From Hyphomicrobiales bacterium (GTDB lineage: Bacteria; Pseudomonadota; Alphaproteobacteria; Rhizobiales; Methyloligellaceae): a DNA stretch of 57,540 nucleotides. Positions 8,181 through 17,281 of the stretch are shown here, one piece after another; the stretch's first letter is position 1; the number at the start of each line of letters is the position of its first letter. Where the stretch lies: assembly GCA_003228955.1 (NCBI GenBank), contig QIGN01000172.1, positions 1 through 57,540 on the forward strand, given 5' to 3'. Below the pieces are notes generated by a model. It saw only the letters and a program-made list of their open reading frames with translations. It was not told where the DNA came from and did no database searches. The translations under genes and the position numbers were made by a program.

Positions 8181-9272
8181 ATGGGTCTGGCGAGAATACC
8201 GTTTTCTGGCTGGCGCGCGCCTGTTCGCGCGCCGTATGGCGTTGTGGCCCAAAGGGCGCGCCGGCTTGCGGGCGGCGCATTCGCCGCCGCTCTCACCGCC
8301 GCACTGGCGTGGAGCGCCGCTCAGGACTGGGCCGCCGTTTCGGCGCTCCTGAACCGCCTGGAGGCAGTCCATGTGATCTTTGGCGCCAGCCTCCTGACAG
8401 GATTGCTCTATGCGGGGCTCAGCGCGTTCTCCGGCATCGCGACGGCGCTCCTGGCGCTGGCGGAGTTTGCGCCGCGTCTGGCCCTTGGTGGAGCGTTGGC
8501 GGGCATGCTGCCCTTTGCCCAGAGCGTGGAGGCGCCTGCCGCCAGGCCGGCTTCGGGCGATGCCTTGCCCATTGCGCGCCCCGAAATGCAGGTTGGTCTG
8601 TATATAGGAAAGAGTTTCTCGCCACCCTCGGACGTCACCATGAAGGCGCCCGGCGGCACGGATATCACGCTGAAGGATGTCGAATGGAAAAGTGAATCCT
8701 TCAAGCCCTCGCCCTATTACGGCGGCCGGGGCATCGACTGGAATTCGAAATTCCCCGCGCTTGGCGTCATGGTCGATTATACCCATGCCAAGGCCACCGC
8801 CATCCGCACCCAGATCGTTTCGCAGACAGGCAGGCGAAACGGCAGGGAGGTGCCACCGGTTGAACCCTTCAGCGCGACATTCCGCAAGCTGGAATTCACC
8901 CACGGGCTCAATTTCCTGACCCTCAATGGAGTCATTCGCGCGGCGGGTCTCAACCGGCGCATTGTCCCCTATGCCGGCCTCGGCATCGGGTTCTCGGTTC
9001 CCTATGTGCATGTGAGGGTTCACGGACGGCCACGCAGTGAACAGGTTCTCGAGGCACAGATGACTGGCACCGCTTTTCAGCTGTTCGGCGGTATCGAGTG
9101 GAGGGTGTTCAAATCGGACCGCATATCGGCCTTTACCGAATACAAGCTCACCTACACCACAAATGACGTGAAGCTGCACAATGGGGGCACGCTGAAAGCC
9201 AATATTCTGGTGCATCAGTTCAACATAGGCGGTTATTTCACGCCGTGGCGTCAGGGCGCGGCGGCAAAATAA
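8181..9272 (+). CDS. LpxQ-like outer-membrane beta-barrel protein with N-terminal membrane extension (copy 1)
   Basis: 363 aa. Residues ~28-105 hold two or three hydrophobic segments and end in LAGMLPFAQS, which resembles a signal-peptide end. From ~135 on, alternating strands resemble the lipid A oxidase (LpxQ) type of small outer-membrane barrel: GGTDITLKDVEWKSESF, GVMVDYTHAKATA, LEFTHGLNFLTLN, VPYAGLGIGFSVP, ISAFTEYKLTY and a C-terminal strand ending near Phe. LpxQ oxidises the proximal glucosamine of lipid A in Rhizobium; transfer of that function here is inference from remembered family patterns. GAGGTG lies just before ATG. The next gene is a paralogue. Confidence 0.6.
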   Translation: MGLARIPFSGWRAPVRAPYGVVAQRARRLAGGAFAAALTAALAWSAAQDWAAVSALLNRLEAVHVIFGASLLTGLLYAGLSAFSGIATALLALAEFAPRLALGGALAGMLPFAQSVEAPAARPASGDALPIARPEMQVGLYIGKSFSPPSDVTMKAPGGTDITLKDVEWKSESFKPSPYYGGRGIDWNSKFPALGVMVDYTHAKATAIRTQIVSQTGRRNGREVPPVEPFSATFRKLEFTHGLNFLTLNGVIRAAGLNRRIVPYAGLGIGFSVPYVHVRVHGRPRSEQVLEAQMTGTAFQLFGGIEWRVFKSDRISAFTEYKLTYTTNDVKLHNGGTLKANILVHQFNIGGYFTPWRQGAAAK

Positions 9273-9318
9273 ATATGCCGGTTCCGGCCCCGGGGCCTGC
9301 AAGTACGGGGATCACCAC

Positions 9319-10383
9319 ATGACTCAATCTTCACCCTGGACATCGCGGTGGCATATGCGGGCCGGGCGTGCGCCGGTTGTCAACGCCGCGCTCGCAATGA
9401 GCGCGGTCGCGGCGCTGGGCGCGACACTTCTCTTTACCCAGCCTGACCTTTCGCCCGAATTGATGCGGCCCTTCACGGCCATTCACGGGCTCCTGGCAAG
9501 CGGATTCCTGGCTTTGTTTGCCTATGTGGCTCTGCTCGGCGTGCTCTGGCCTCTGGCCCAGATTCTGAGCGTGCTGGAGGCTGTTTCAAAACTGGCGATG
9601 GCGGCCGGTCTGGCGGGCGTTCTCCCCTTTGCGCAGGTTTCTGGCCCCGATGGCGGTGCGGCGTCAGGCGCCAAAGACGGACAGAGCGCCGCCGCCGGTC
9701 ATGAAATCCAGATCGGCGCCTATGGCGGCTACAATAATACCCGGCCGAGCAAGCTGCGTTTCACGCAGCCAGGCGGCACGGATATGACCTTCATGGATGT
9801 GAAGTGGAAGGGGGAATCCTTCAAAACCGAGCCCTATTGGGGCGTGCGCGTCACCTGGTGGAACCCCAGGCTTGCCAGTGTCGGCTTCATGTTCGATTAT
9901 TCACACGCCAAGGCATCCGCGGTAAAAACCCAGGAGATGACACAGTCGGGCAGCCGCGACGGGCAGGAGGTCCCCCCCAGGGAACCCTTCTCCAAAACCT
10001 TCCGCAGACTGGAATTCACCCACGGGCTCAATTTCTTTACGCTGAATGCGCTTTACCGGGCAAATTGGCTTCATGAGCGCATGGCGCCCTATGCCGGTAT
10101 CGGCATCGGGCTTTCTGTTCCCCATGTTGAATTTCGCCGCGCGGGCGCTGAAAAAGAAACCCGGACCTTCGTGCACCAGGTTACCGGGCTTACATTCCAG
10201 GCGCTCGGGGGGATCGAGTGGCGGGCGTCGCGCGGCGGGACGTTTTCAGCCTTCACCGAATACAAACTGAACTTCAGTTCGAACAGGGCCGATCTGAATG
10301 GCGGCGGCCTGCTGGAAACCGATTTATGGACCCACCAGGCGCCGGTCGGTTTCTCCTACCACCGGCGTTTGGGAGCCAGATAG
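9319..10383 (+). CDS. LpxQ-like outer-membrane beta-barrel protein with N-terminal membrane extension (copy 2)
   Basis: 354 aa, a clear paralogue of the preceding gene. They share GGTD-[IM]-T, the DYTHAKA/DYSHAKA strand, LEFTHGLNF, PYAG-[IL]-GIG, GIEWR and SAFTEYKL, as well as the N-terminal layout: two hydrophobic segments (residues ~24-40 and 55-80), then LAGVLPFAQV. The barrel begins near residue 130. The 46-base gap and shared strand suggest co-transcription. The duplication plus membrane extension is unusual for small barrels, which normally carry only a cleaved signal peptide. Enzyme function is unproven. tRNA-fMet follows 100 bases downstream. Confidence 0.6.
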   Translation: MTQSSPWTSRWHMRAGRAPVVNAALAMSAVAALGATLLFTQPDLSPELMRPFTAIHGLLASGFLALFAYVALLGVLWPLAQILSVLEAVSKLAMAAGLAGVLPFAQVSGPDGGAASGAKDGQSAAAGHEIQIGAYGGYNNTRPSKLRFTQPGGTDMTFMDVKWKGESFKTEPYWGVRVTWWNPRLASVGFMFDYSHAKASAVKTQEMTQSGSRDGQEVPPREPFSKTFRRLEFTHGLNFFTLNALYRANWLHERMAPYAGIGIGLSVPHVEFRRAGAEKETRTFVHQVTGLTFQALGGIEWRASRGGTFSAFTEYKLNFSSNRADLNGGGLLETDLWTHQAPVGFSYHRRLGAR

Positions 10384-10426
10384 CGCGCCCCCCGCGGCCC
10401 GGGGAAACGAACCGGCCGGGGGGTGA

Positions 10427-10455
10427 TTGACGCGCCGTTGCGCATGGCCTAGGAG
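10427..10455 (+). promoter_or_regulatory. Candidate promoter of tRNA-fMet
   Basis: TTGACG at 10427-10432 and TAGGAG at 10450-10455 are spaced by 17 bases and lie 29 bases before the tRNA. The -35 is good and the -10 is weak. Confidence 0.45.
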
Positions 10456-10483
10456 TACCCCCTCAAGACGCACAATTTCTTGG

Positions 10484-10560
<77 letters not shown>

Positions 10561-10982
10561 AAATTAAGCCTCTGATAACTTTAGTGTTTTCGGGGGCATT
10601 TTCATGTCTTGCCGCCAATTTCAGGCTGGCACATGGTGTTTTCACAAATTCTTTTATTTTTCAATGTGTTACCAGCAATTTCATATTGATTTCGACCTTT
10701 TTCCACTTTCCACGGGTTCCCTGGCGCCTGAGCAGGCTGTTTTTGCTCGGTTGTTCTCATTTGAGAAATGGCCCGTCAAGCCGTTCAAAGAATGCCTGTG
10801 GCGCTGAGCTCCGCGCGCAAATGTCCGAGCCCTTGATCCGATGAATTGGTAAGTTACCTGGCTCCGCCATGTGATGGACGCGCCGGCGGTTCCAGGAGTC
10901 TTCCTTTGTTTTTCAATTCAGTTTCCGTGCAATCTCCATCGCTCCTGTCAAGAGGCCATCGCCAAGTGGCTGCTCGTCTTGA

Positions 10983-11108
10983 ATTGCCCCGAACGCTCGA
11001 CCACGGCCTGCGGTCATTTTCGGGGGGCAGGTCTTCAATGGCTTCGGCCCACGCAAGTTGAAAGATTTGGGTGAGACATTTCCAGAGGCGATCGCGGCGC
11101 TGATTTGA
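10983..11108 (+). pseudogene. Possible C-terminal remnant of an unknown protein
   Basis: A frame without a start runs from 10983 (after a TGA at 10980-10982) to a TGA at 11106-11108. It encodes ...PRPAVIFGGQVFNGFG... and ends ...FPEAIAALI. The ten codons PRP[A/E]VIFGGQ also occur in the same phase at 26731-26760. VIFGGxxF followed by a short C-terminal helix recalls the end of B12-binding domains, but the match is from memory and weak. Confidence 0.25.
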
Positions 11109-11413
11109 GGTGTGCGGGAGAGGAAAACGTCACTGTCTTCTCGCACAGTTTGGCGGCAAACTTTGGACGGAATGAGCACGGTCGAGCAATTTTCCTTGAC
11201 GGCGTGATGTTAAATTGAGACCGTAGGCGTCCGGAATGCGAGATATTCCGGCGTGGTTTTTTTCAAATGCGCTCGCTACCACGTTAAATAATGAGCTGAG
11301 TGGGCTCTTTATGGCGACCTCTCGCCCCAGCCCTTTGTCTTTCTTAGACAGGTTTCTTTTCGGAACTTTGGGGGCTGGCCGTGGTCACTTCATCAAGATT
11401 GTTCCGATTTGAA

Positions 11414-11427
11414 TTGCGGGTCCGCAA
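11414..11427. promoter_or_regulatory. Palindrome upstream of the CmuA-like gene, candidate operator
   Basis: TTGCGGGTCCGCAA is a perfect 6-2-6 inverted repeat 63 bases before ATG 11491. Its position suits a regulator site for the methyl-transfer operon. No regulator gene lies in the operon. Confidence 0.35.
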
Positions 11428-11490
11428 CTTGCCCGGCGTCGTGTTATCGCGCGAGCTCAAGGCGAGAATTCCCGGAAGAAGGGTTTGAAC

Positions 11491-13371
11491 ATGTCTGACT
11501 ACGAATATGATTTTGGCGAGGGTCTGAAGCAATACAAGGCCATCATTGACGGAGGCGAGGCCGACTTTGTGCCCGTCACGACACAGATGGCCGAGTTCTG
11601 TATGAAGTATGGCGGCCACAACGGGCATGATTTTTTCAGAGACCCCGAACTTTTCGTCCGCGGCTCCCTGAGCGTTCAACATGAGATGGGCTACCACGTC
11701 CCAGATATGGTCTGGGACGTCTATTCGGTTGAGGCGGAAGCGCTGGGCGGCGAAATGGCCTGGTTCGACGAGCTCTACCCCGCCCTCAACAACACCAAGG
11801 TCATTATCGCCAACGAAAAGGATCTGGCCCGCGCCAAGGCGCCCGATCCCCTGAAAACGGGACGTATGCCGTGGGTTCTGGAAGTCCTGCAAATTTGCCG
11901 GGAGCTGACCGGATACACCCACTACATCCACTATTGTTCGCCGATCAATCTGGCCGCGCAGGTGATGCAGTTCGAGAACCTCATCCTGGCGATGAACGAG
12001 AACCCGAAATTCGTGCACAAGCTGATGGATTTCCTGGTCGAGGAAGTTCTTGCCCCATACATCAACACCTATTTCGAGAAGGTGCCGGGCTCGACAATCG
12101 CCAACGGCAAGGATGCGGTCGGATCGCTGCCCTTTATCACCGAGGATATTCTCGAAGAATTCTCGCTTCCCTATCTCGCCAAACTACGCAAACTTTGCGG
12201 AGACAGGCCCGGTGTGCGCTCCGACAATTGGTGGGGGGACTCCTTCGCCAAGGACATCGAGAAATACTGGGACGTCAAACTGGAAGTGACGCCGCAATAT
12301 CTGAAGATTCAGGATCCGGATTGTTTCCGCGTGGGAACCGAACGTGCACGGGCATTTGCGGATAGCCGGGAATGTGCCCTGAGTTTTGGCGTCGGAACGC
12401 TTCTGCTCCAGATGGGAACGCGTGAGCAGATCACCCAGCGTATTCACGAATATATGGAGGTCGGCAGCCGCGGCCCCCATGGCAAGAAATTCTTCCTCTA
12501 TCTGTGCAGTTTCAGCGCCCAGACACCGGTTGAAAATGTCCGCGCGGCGATAGATGCGGTCAACAGCTTCAATGCGGGCGAGCGCCCCTATGGCGGGCAA
12601 GTCGAAAGCGGGCCCGACGGCATCGCCCCGGAGATTGCCGGTGGCAAGGGATTTATGGGCATCGGCGCCAAGTCCACCGATGCCGGCGATGAACAGGATG
12701 TGGACCGCAAACAGATATTTCAGGAAATCTACAATTGCGTCATGGAGTTTGACGATAAGCTGTGCCCCGAGCTGGTTTCGAAAGCCCTCGATCAAGGCGA
12801 GGAGGCTCTGGACATTCTTGATGAAGGGCTCATCCCGCCGATGGGCGAGATCGGCGATCTTTTCGCTTCCGGCGAGCTGTTCGTGCCCGAAATGCTTATG
12901 GCGGCACGCGCCATGAAAGCCGGGCTCGCGGTACTGAAACCCATCCTGATCAAGACCCAGACGAAGCCGAAGGGAATTGTCGTCATGGCGACGGTGTTCG
13001 GCGATCTGCACGATATCGGCAAGAATCTTGTCGGCATGATGCTGGAAGGGGCCGGGTTCAAGGTGATTGATCTGGGCGTCAACACCAAGGCCGAGGCCAT
13101 CATCGAGACGGCGAAAGAGGTCAATGCCGACGTGATTGGACTGTCGGCCCTGCTGACGACGACCATGCCATTCATGAAACTGACCATCGAGGCGATCGCG
13201 GAAGCGGGCCTGGATATCCCTGTAATTGTCGGCGGGGCTCCGGTTTCACAGGATTTTGCAAACAGCGTTGGCGCCACCGGCTATGGCGACAATGCGCCGA
13301 TTGCGGTGGAGCTTTGCAAGAAATTGGTCGTCGCTGATAAGGAAAAAATATCAGAAACGGTCCAGGGTTAG
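11491..13371 (+). CDS. CmuA-like bifunctional methyltransferase/corrinoid protein
   Basis: 626 aa from ATG 11491, with AGAAGGG 7 bases upstream. Residues ~1-370 are a UroD-type methyltransferase domain as in MtaA/CmuA (THYIHYCSPINLAAQ, TIANGKDAVGSLPFI, SFGVGTLLLQMGTREQI). A linker follows, then from ~405 a corrinoid protein with its helical cap (LDILDEGLIPPMGEIGDLF, VPEMLMAARAM) and the B12 motif D505-L-H507-D-I-G510, whose His would be the lower cobalt ligand. This fused order is that of CmuA, the chloromethane methyltransferase of methylotrophs. The substrate here is unknown: the gene is followed by a phosphonate-type transporter, not by the usual cmu genes. Proposed role: methyl-X + Co(I) to methyl-Co(III). 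Confidence 0.85.
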   Translation: MSDYEYDFGEGLKQYKAIIDGGEADFVPVTTQMAEFCMKYGGHNGHDFFRDPELFVRGSLSVQHEMGYHVPDMVWDVYSVEAEALGGEMAWFDELYPALNNTKVIIANEKDLARAKAPDPLKTGRMPWVLEVLQICRELTGYTHYIHYCSPINLAAQVMQFENLILAMNENPKFVHKLMDFLVEEVLAPYINTYFEKVPGSTIANGKDAVGSLPFITEDILEEFSLPYLAKLRKLCGDRPGVRSDNWWGDSFAKDIEKYWDVKLEVTPQYLKIQDPDCFRVGTERARAFADSRECALSFGVGTLLLQMGTREQITQRIHEYMEVGSRGPHGKKFFLYLCSFSAQTPVENVRAAIDAVNSFNAGERPYGGQVESGPDGIAPEIAGGKGFMGIGAKSTDAGDEQDVDRKQIFQEIYNCVMEFDDKLCPELVSKALDQGEEALDILDEGLIPPMGEIGDLFASGELFVPEMLMAARAMKAGLAVLKPILIKTQTKPKGIVVMATVFGDLHDIGKNLVGMMLEGAGFKVIDLGVNTKAEAIIETAKEVNADVIGLSALLTTTMPFMKLTIEAIAEAGLDIPVIVGGAPVSQDFANSVGATGYGDNAPIAVELCKKLVVADKEKISETVQG

Positions 13372-13496
13372 TGATCTGGCGGAGCAAATAAAACAAACAA
13401 ACCAGGACTCTGCTCGTTGTCACTAGGTGAACCGGGGTAAACAAACCGGTTGGCAATATCAGAGGAGAAGACGACTACAAACAGGGAGGTTTCAAA

Positions 13497-14441
13497 ATGT
13501 CCATTAGAAGCACATTCTTGTCCGGCGTGCTCATAGCCGGCGCCATGACGCTATCTTCGACGGCAGTCATGGCAGACAAATTTATCGGGGGTTGGCAGAA
13601 GGACTATCCCCTCATCAAATACGGGATCATTCCCGTTGAGACCCAGACCCAGACAACCAGCTCCATGGACGATTTCCTGGCGCACGCCGAGAAGGAAACC
13701 GGCGTAAAATGGAAACTCTTTCAGGCGTCGAATTATTCCGGCGTCATGAATGCGATGATTGCCAACCAGATCGATATCGCTTGGCTGAGTGGCAAGAGCT
13801 ACTGCCAAACCTGGGAAGACAGCAAGGGCATGGTCGAGCCATTGGTTGCCGCCCAGGAACTGGACGGATCGATGGGATATGTCTCTGTGCTCGTCGTCAA
13901 GTCCGACAGCCCCTACAAGTCGGCCGAGGATCTGAAGGGTAAAACGGTTGCACGCACGGACCCGCTTTCGGGCTCCGGCTACATCGTGCCAACGCTCGAA
14001 TTCAAGAAAAAGGGCACACCCATTGACCAGTACTTCAAATCTCCTCTGTCCGGCGGTCACCCTCAGAGTGTCATGGGCGTGCTGAGGGGCACCTATGACG
14101 GCGCCTTCACCTGGACCTCGAAGAACGACAACATCGGCAACATTCGTAAGATGATCGACAAGGGGCTCCTGAAGCGGGATCAGATCCGGGTGGTCTGGAC
14201 ATCGAATCCGCTGCCGTCGCCGCCGATCGTCATTCGTAAGGATCTGCCGCTTGCGATGCGTGTCGATCTTGCGAAATTGTTCGTTCGCCTCAAGGACAAA
14301 GACATAAAGCTGGCCGAAGCGATCGCTCAGGGCAAGACCAACGGTCTGGTTCCCGTGTACCACGAAAACTACGAGCTGTTCTGCGAAGCCGCAAAGGAAG
14401 CTAGTGCGGCCAAGAAGCGGAAGAGAACGAAAAAGAAATAA
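13497..14441 (+). CDS. Phosphonate-type ABC transporter substrate-binding protein (PhnD-like)
   Basis: 314 aa. A signal peptide (to about residue 26, AVMADK) is followed by a PhnD-like periplasmic binding fold: IKYGIIPVETQT, MIANQIDIAWLSGKSY, DLKGKTVARTDPLSGSGYIVP and SGGHPQSVMGVLRGTYDGAF. The Ser/Gly loop and SGxH region, which hold the phosphonate in PhnD, are kept, so an anionic or phosphonate-like head group is plausible. The protein ends in a strongly basic tail, AAKKRKRTKKK. The ribosome site AGGGAGGT is strong. A 12-bp hairpin follows the stop. Confidence 0.85.
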   Translation: MSIRSTFLSGVLIAGAMTLSSTAVMADKFIGGWQKDYPLIKYGIIPVETQTQTTSSMDDFLAHAEKETGVKWKLFQASNYSGVMNAMIANQIDIAWLSGKSYCQTWEDSKGMVEPLVAAQELDGSMGYVSVLVVKSDSPYKSAEDLKGKTVARTDPLSGSGYIVPTLEFKKKGTPIDQYFKSPLSGGHPQSVMGVLRGTYDGAFTWTSKNDNIGNIRKMIDKGLLKRDQIRVVWTSNPLPSPPIVIRKDLPLAMRVDLAKLFVRLKDKDIKLAEAIAQGKTNGLVPVYHENYELFCEAAKEASAAKKRKRTKKK

Positions 14442-14453
14442 AACAGGCAACCC

Positions 14454-14490
14454 GGTCCGGCGGGGGAGCAGTTTGTTTCCCCGCCGGACC
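14454..14490 (+). other. Stable hairpin between binding-protein and permease genes
   Basis: GGTCCGGCGGGG (14454-14465) pairs perfectly with CCCCGCCGGACC (14479-14490) around a 13-base loop and is followed by TTTAACC, not a real T run. Hairpins here usually protect the binding-protein mRNA and lower downstream expression, so partial termination or mRNA stabilisation is the likely role. Confidence 0.6.
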
Positions 14491-14552
14491 TTTAACCAGA
14501 ATGTACCGGTGGACCCTCGTTTTCGCTATAATATGAACCACTCGGCAGAGAG

Positions 14553-15446
14553 ATGATGTCAATCCAGGCGACAACGCAAGGGTCGGATGACGCGGTCAGG
14601 AATTTTGAGTCCGCGTATGTTGCGTACCAGCGCAACAAACGAACGTTCAACATCATTTTTCTGGTGGTGTTCGCGTTGTGCTTCGTGCTTTCGGTTGTTT
14701 CCACCGAGTTTGATATTGTCACGCTGATCGGCGGATTCCCGCGGACTCGCGACTTTCTGTTCCGGCTGATTCCCCCCATTACCTATGATGAATTCGCGCT
14801 CGATGTCCTGGATTGGTACTGGAACATCGGGGTGTGGATGGAAAACCTGCTCAACACACTTTTGATGGCGTTCCTCGCCACGCTGCTTGGAACCCTTGTA
14901 GGTGGAGGGTTGAGTTTTTTCGCGGCGCGCAACCTTGTCAAACATTATGCTACCTACTGGATCACCCGCCGTATTCTGGAGATCGCCCGCACGGTTCCCG
15001 ATGTCGTATGGGCGTTGATATTCGTGATCACCTTTGGTGTTGGGCCGATGGCCGGGGTTCTGGCGATCCTGATTCACACCATCGGAGCGCAAGGAAAACT
15101 CTTCGCCGAAGTCAACGAGAATATCAGCCAGCATCCCATCGAAGGCGTGCGCGCCACAGGTGGAAACTGGGTTCAGGAAATCCGGTACGCGGTTCTGCCG
15201 CAGGTAATGCCAAACTTCGTGTCCTATACATTCTGGCGGATTGAACTCAATGTTCGCAGCGCGACAATCGTCGGTTTTGTCGGCGCGGGCGGAATCGGTC
15301 ATGACCTGTTCATTGCCATCCAGCTTCTGGAATTTCCGGATGTCGGGGCCATTCTCTTGATCGTCGTCAGCACGATCATGCTGATCGATATTGCCAGCGA
15401 GAAACTGCGCCACTACCTCGTCGGCAAGGAAGCTCTCAAGCGCTGA
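14553..15446 (+). CDS. Phosphonate-type ABC transporter permease 1 (PhnE-like)
   Basis: 297 aa with about six membrane helices. The BPD-type permease loop is present: EGVRATGGNWVQEIRYAVLP, followed by NVRSATIVGFVGAGGIG, the PhnE-family signature. It pairs with the next gene as a heterodimeric channel; the ATPase gene follows. The N-terminal ~30 residues are cytoplasmic and polar. It starts after a short leader with GGCAGAGAG before ATG. Confidence 0.85.
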   Translation: MMSIQATTQGSDDAVRNFESAYVAYQRNKRTFNIIFLVVFALCFVLSVVSTEFDIVTLIGGFPRTRDFLFRLIPPITYDEFALDVLDWYWNIGVWMENLLNTLLMAFLATLLGTLVGGGLSFFAARNLVKHYATYWITRRILEIARTVPDVVWALIFVITFGVGPMAGVLAILIHTIGAQGKLFAEVNENISQHPIEGVRATGGNWVQEIRYAVLPQVMPNFVSYTFWRIELNVRSATIVGFVGAGGIGHDLFIAIQLLEFPDVGAILLIVVSTIMLIDIASEKLRHYLVGKEALKR

Positions 15447-15463
15447 GGAATGAGGGAACGATA

Positions 15464-16360
15464 ATGTCGTTAAAGCTGAATCAGATCACGGAACAGGATA
15501 TCAGCCTCGAGAGGAGCCGGTTTCCGCGTGTCTTTTCGAAAAGTCCCGGGGAACTGGCGGTTTCATATCTGTTGTGGGGTGGTTTCAGCCTGTTGACGAT
15601 ATACTGTCTTTACCGGTTCAACTTCTTTTCCTACGATTTCGTTTTTGGGCTGGGAACGCTCGGAAACATCATCGCCACCCAGATGTTTCCGCCCACCGGT
15701 TTTGCGCAATTGCCGTTGTTTGGCAAGGCGATCGCGGAAACCCTGGCCATGGCTTTTCTGGGCACCGTGTTCGGCGCAATTGTTGGCCTTCCACTGAGTT
15801 TTTTTGCTTCCAGGAACATGATGCCCGTGCGCCCCGTGCAATTTGGCTTTCGCCGTTTCGCGGATTTGTTGCGCGGATTTGACTATTTGATCTGGGCCTT
15901 GATATTCGTCCGTGCGATCGGTCTGGGGCCGATGGCCGGGATTATGGCCATTGCCATCGTTGAAACCGGCACCTTCATCAAGCTCTATTCCGAGACCATT
16001 GAAAACCTGGACACCAAGCAGGTGGAGGGTATTCGGGCGGCGGGTGGAAGCCGGTTGCAGGTGATACGCTTCGGTGTCATGCCTCAGGTGTTGCCCGTCA
16101 TTCTGTCGAACACCCTCTATATGTTCGAGCACAATACCCGCTCGGCTTCCATCCTTGGTATCGTTGGGGCAGGCGGAATCGGTTTTCTCCTGAGTGACCG
16201 CCTTCGTGCCTATGAATGGCAGGAGGCAAATCTCATCATTATCCTGATCGTCATAACCGTCTACGCGATAGACTATTTGTCGAAGTTTATCCGGGAGCGG
16301 TTCATTTTTGGCGACAGGGACCGGGTGAGCGGGCCGGTGGTGGACAGTGATGATGTGTGA
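15464..16360 (+). CDS. Phosphonate-type ABC transporter permease 2 (PhnE-like)
   Basis: 298 aa, a second PhnE-type permease 17 bases after the first. The loop EGIRAAGGSRLQVIRFGVMP and [18 protein letters not shown] match the PhnE pattern. Two distinct permeases with one ATPase is the PhnCDEE arrangement used for phosphite, 2-aminoethylphosphonate and related systems. About six membrane helices are visible, with a polar C-terminal tail. Confidence 0.85.
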   Translation: MSLKLNQITEQDISLERSRFPRVFSKSPGELAVSYLLWGGFSLLTIYCLYRFNFFSYDFVFGLGTLGNIIATQMFPPTGFAQLPLFGKAIAETLAMAFLGTVFGAIVGLPLSFFASRNMMPVRPVQFGFRRFADLLRGFDYLIWALIFVRAIGLGPMAGIMAIAIVETGTFIKLYSETIENLDTKQVEGIRAAGGSRLQVIRFGVMPQVLPVILSNTLYMFEHNTRSASILGIVGAGGIGFLLSDRLRAYEWQEANLIIILIVITVYAIDYLSKFIRERFIFGDRDRVSGPVVDSDDV

Positions 16361-16423
16361 TGGCGGGGGCCGGGACATGTTGAAAACAATAATAATCTGC
16401 GGGTTGGGAGCAAAAGTCGGAAG

Positions 16424-17230
16424 ATGTTGAAACTTGACCATGTCACCAAGAAATTCGGCGACTACGCTGCCGTCAACGATGTCAGCATCAAGGTCCCTAC
16501 AGGCCAGATGCTTGGGATTATCGGGCGCTCCGGCGCGGGAAAATCGACCCTGCTGAGAAGCATTAACCGGCTTCACGATATTACCGAGGGGAGCATCGTA
16601 TTCAAGAATGGCGAGACCTCCGTCAAGGTCGATCGGCTCAAGGGCCGGGCATTGCTTGAATGGCGGGCCCATTGCGCGATGATATTTCAACAGTTCAACC
16701 TGGTTCCGCGTCTCAACGTCATCACAAACGTTCTCATTGGGCGCATAAATTATAACGGGACCATTTCAACTCTGTTCAACCGGTTTTCGGCCTCGGAACG
16801 CGCCATGGCGGTCCGCGCGCTCGATCAGCTTGGAGTCAGCGAACAGTGCCTGCAGCGGGCTGATACGCTCTCGGGCGGTCAACAACAGCGCGTGGCAATC
16901 GCCAGAGCCCTGGTGCAGGAACCGAAAATTATTCTCGCCGACGAGCCGATTTCCTCGCTTGATCCGCGCAATGCGCAAATCGTGATGGACGCACTTCGCG
17001 CCATCAACAAGGACCAGGGCATTACGGTGATCGCCAATCTTCATACGCTCGACACCGCCAAGATGTATTGCGACCGGATCATCGGAATGAAAGAGGGCAC
17101 GATCGTTTTCGACGGGTTGCCTAAGAAATTAACCGAGAAAACAGCAAGAGGAATATACGGAGTCGGCGGCGATGCCACGGATGAGGAATTTTCGACGGCA
17201 ATTACGTCGACAACACTTGGCGCCGCATGA
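16424..17230 (+). CDS. Phosphonate-type ABC transporter ATPase (PhnC-like)
   Basis: 268 aa. Walker A is GRSGAGKST (residues ~33-41), the ABC signature is LSGGQQQRVAIARAL and Walker B is IILADEPISSLD. The first ~245 residues match the PhnC family, including the long insertion between Walker A and the Q-loop (INYNGTISTLFNRFS). It energises uptake through the two permeases upstream. The order is binding protein, permease, permease, ATPase, the reverse of classic phnCDE. Confidence 0.88.
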   Translation: MLKLDHVTKKFGDYAAVNDVSIKVPTGQMLGIIGRSGAGKSTLLRSINRLHDITEGSIVFKNGETSVKVDRLKGRALLEWRAHCAMIFQQFNLVPRLNVITNVLIGRINYNGTISTLFNRFSASERAMAVRALDQLGVSEQCLQRADTLSGGQQQRVAIARALVQEPKIILADEPISSLDPRNAQIVMDALRAINKDQGITVIANLHTLDTAKMYCDRIIGMKEGTIVFDGLPKKLTEKTARGIYGVGGDATDEEFSTAITSTTLGAA

Positions 17231-17281
17231 ACCGGCAATCCGGTTCGACTGCGCGCCGACCAACATCAAGTGGAGTTCCCG

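Larger units (their letters stand above)
10561..11490. other. Gene-poor left end of the island (about 930 bases)
   Basis: I see no convincing gene. Part of it (10570-10760) is visibly richer in A/T than its neighbours. It contains a possible protein remnant (10983-11108), a 33-nt segment repeated at the right end of the island, and a small palindrome at 11414 before the methyltransferase gene. I found no cobalamin riboswitch consensus in it. Confidence 0.5.

Noticed and set aside
10584-10844. Integrase or other gene just after tRNA-fMet
   Set aside because: Frames on both strands are short and show no tyrosine recombinase motifs (R...H-x-x-R...Y).
11109-11490. Cobalamin riboswitch before the corrinoid methyltransferase
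   Set aside because: I looked for the B12-box consensus and the typical flanking helices and saw neither.
13497-17230. Phosphonate degradation by C-P lyase
   Set aside because: Only transporter genes of the phn type are present; no phnG-M, phnW, phnX or phnA homologue is in the window.
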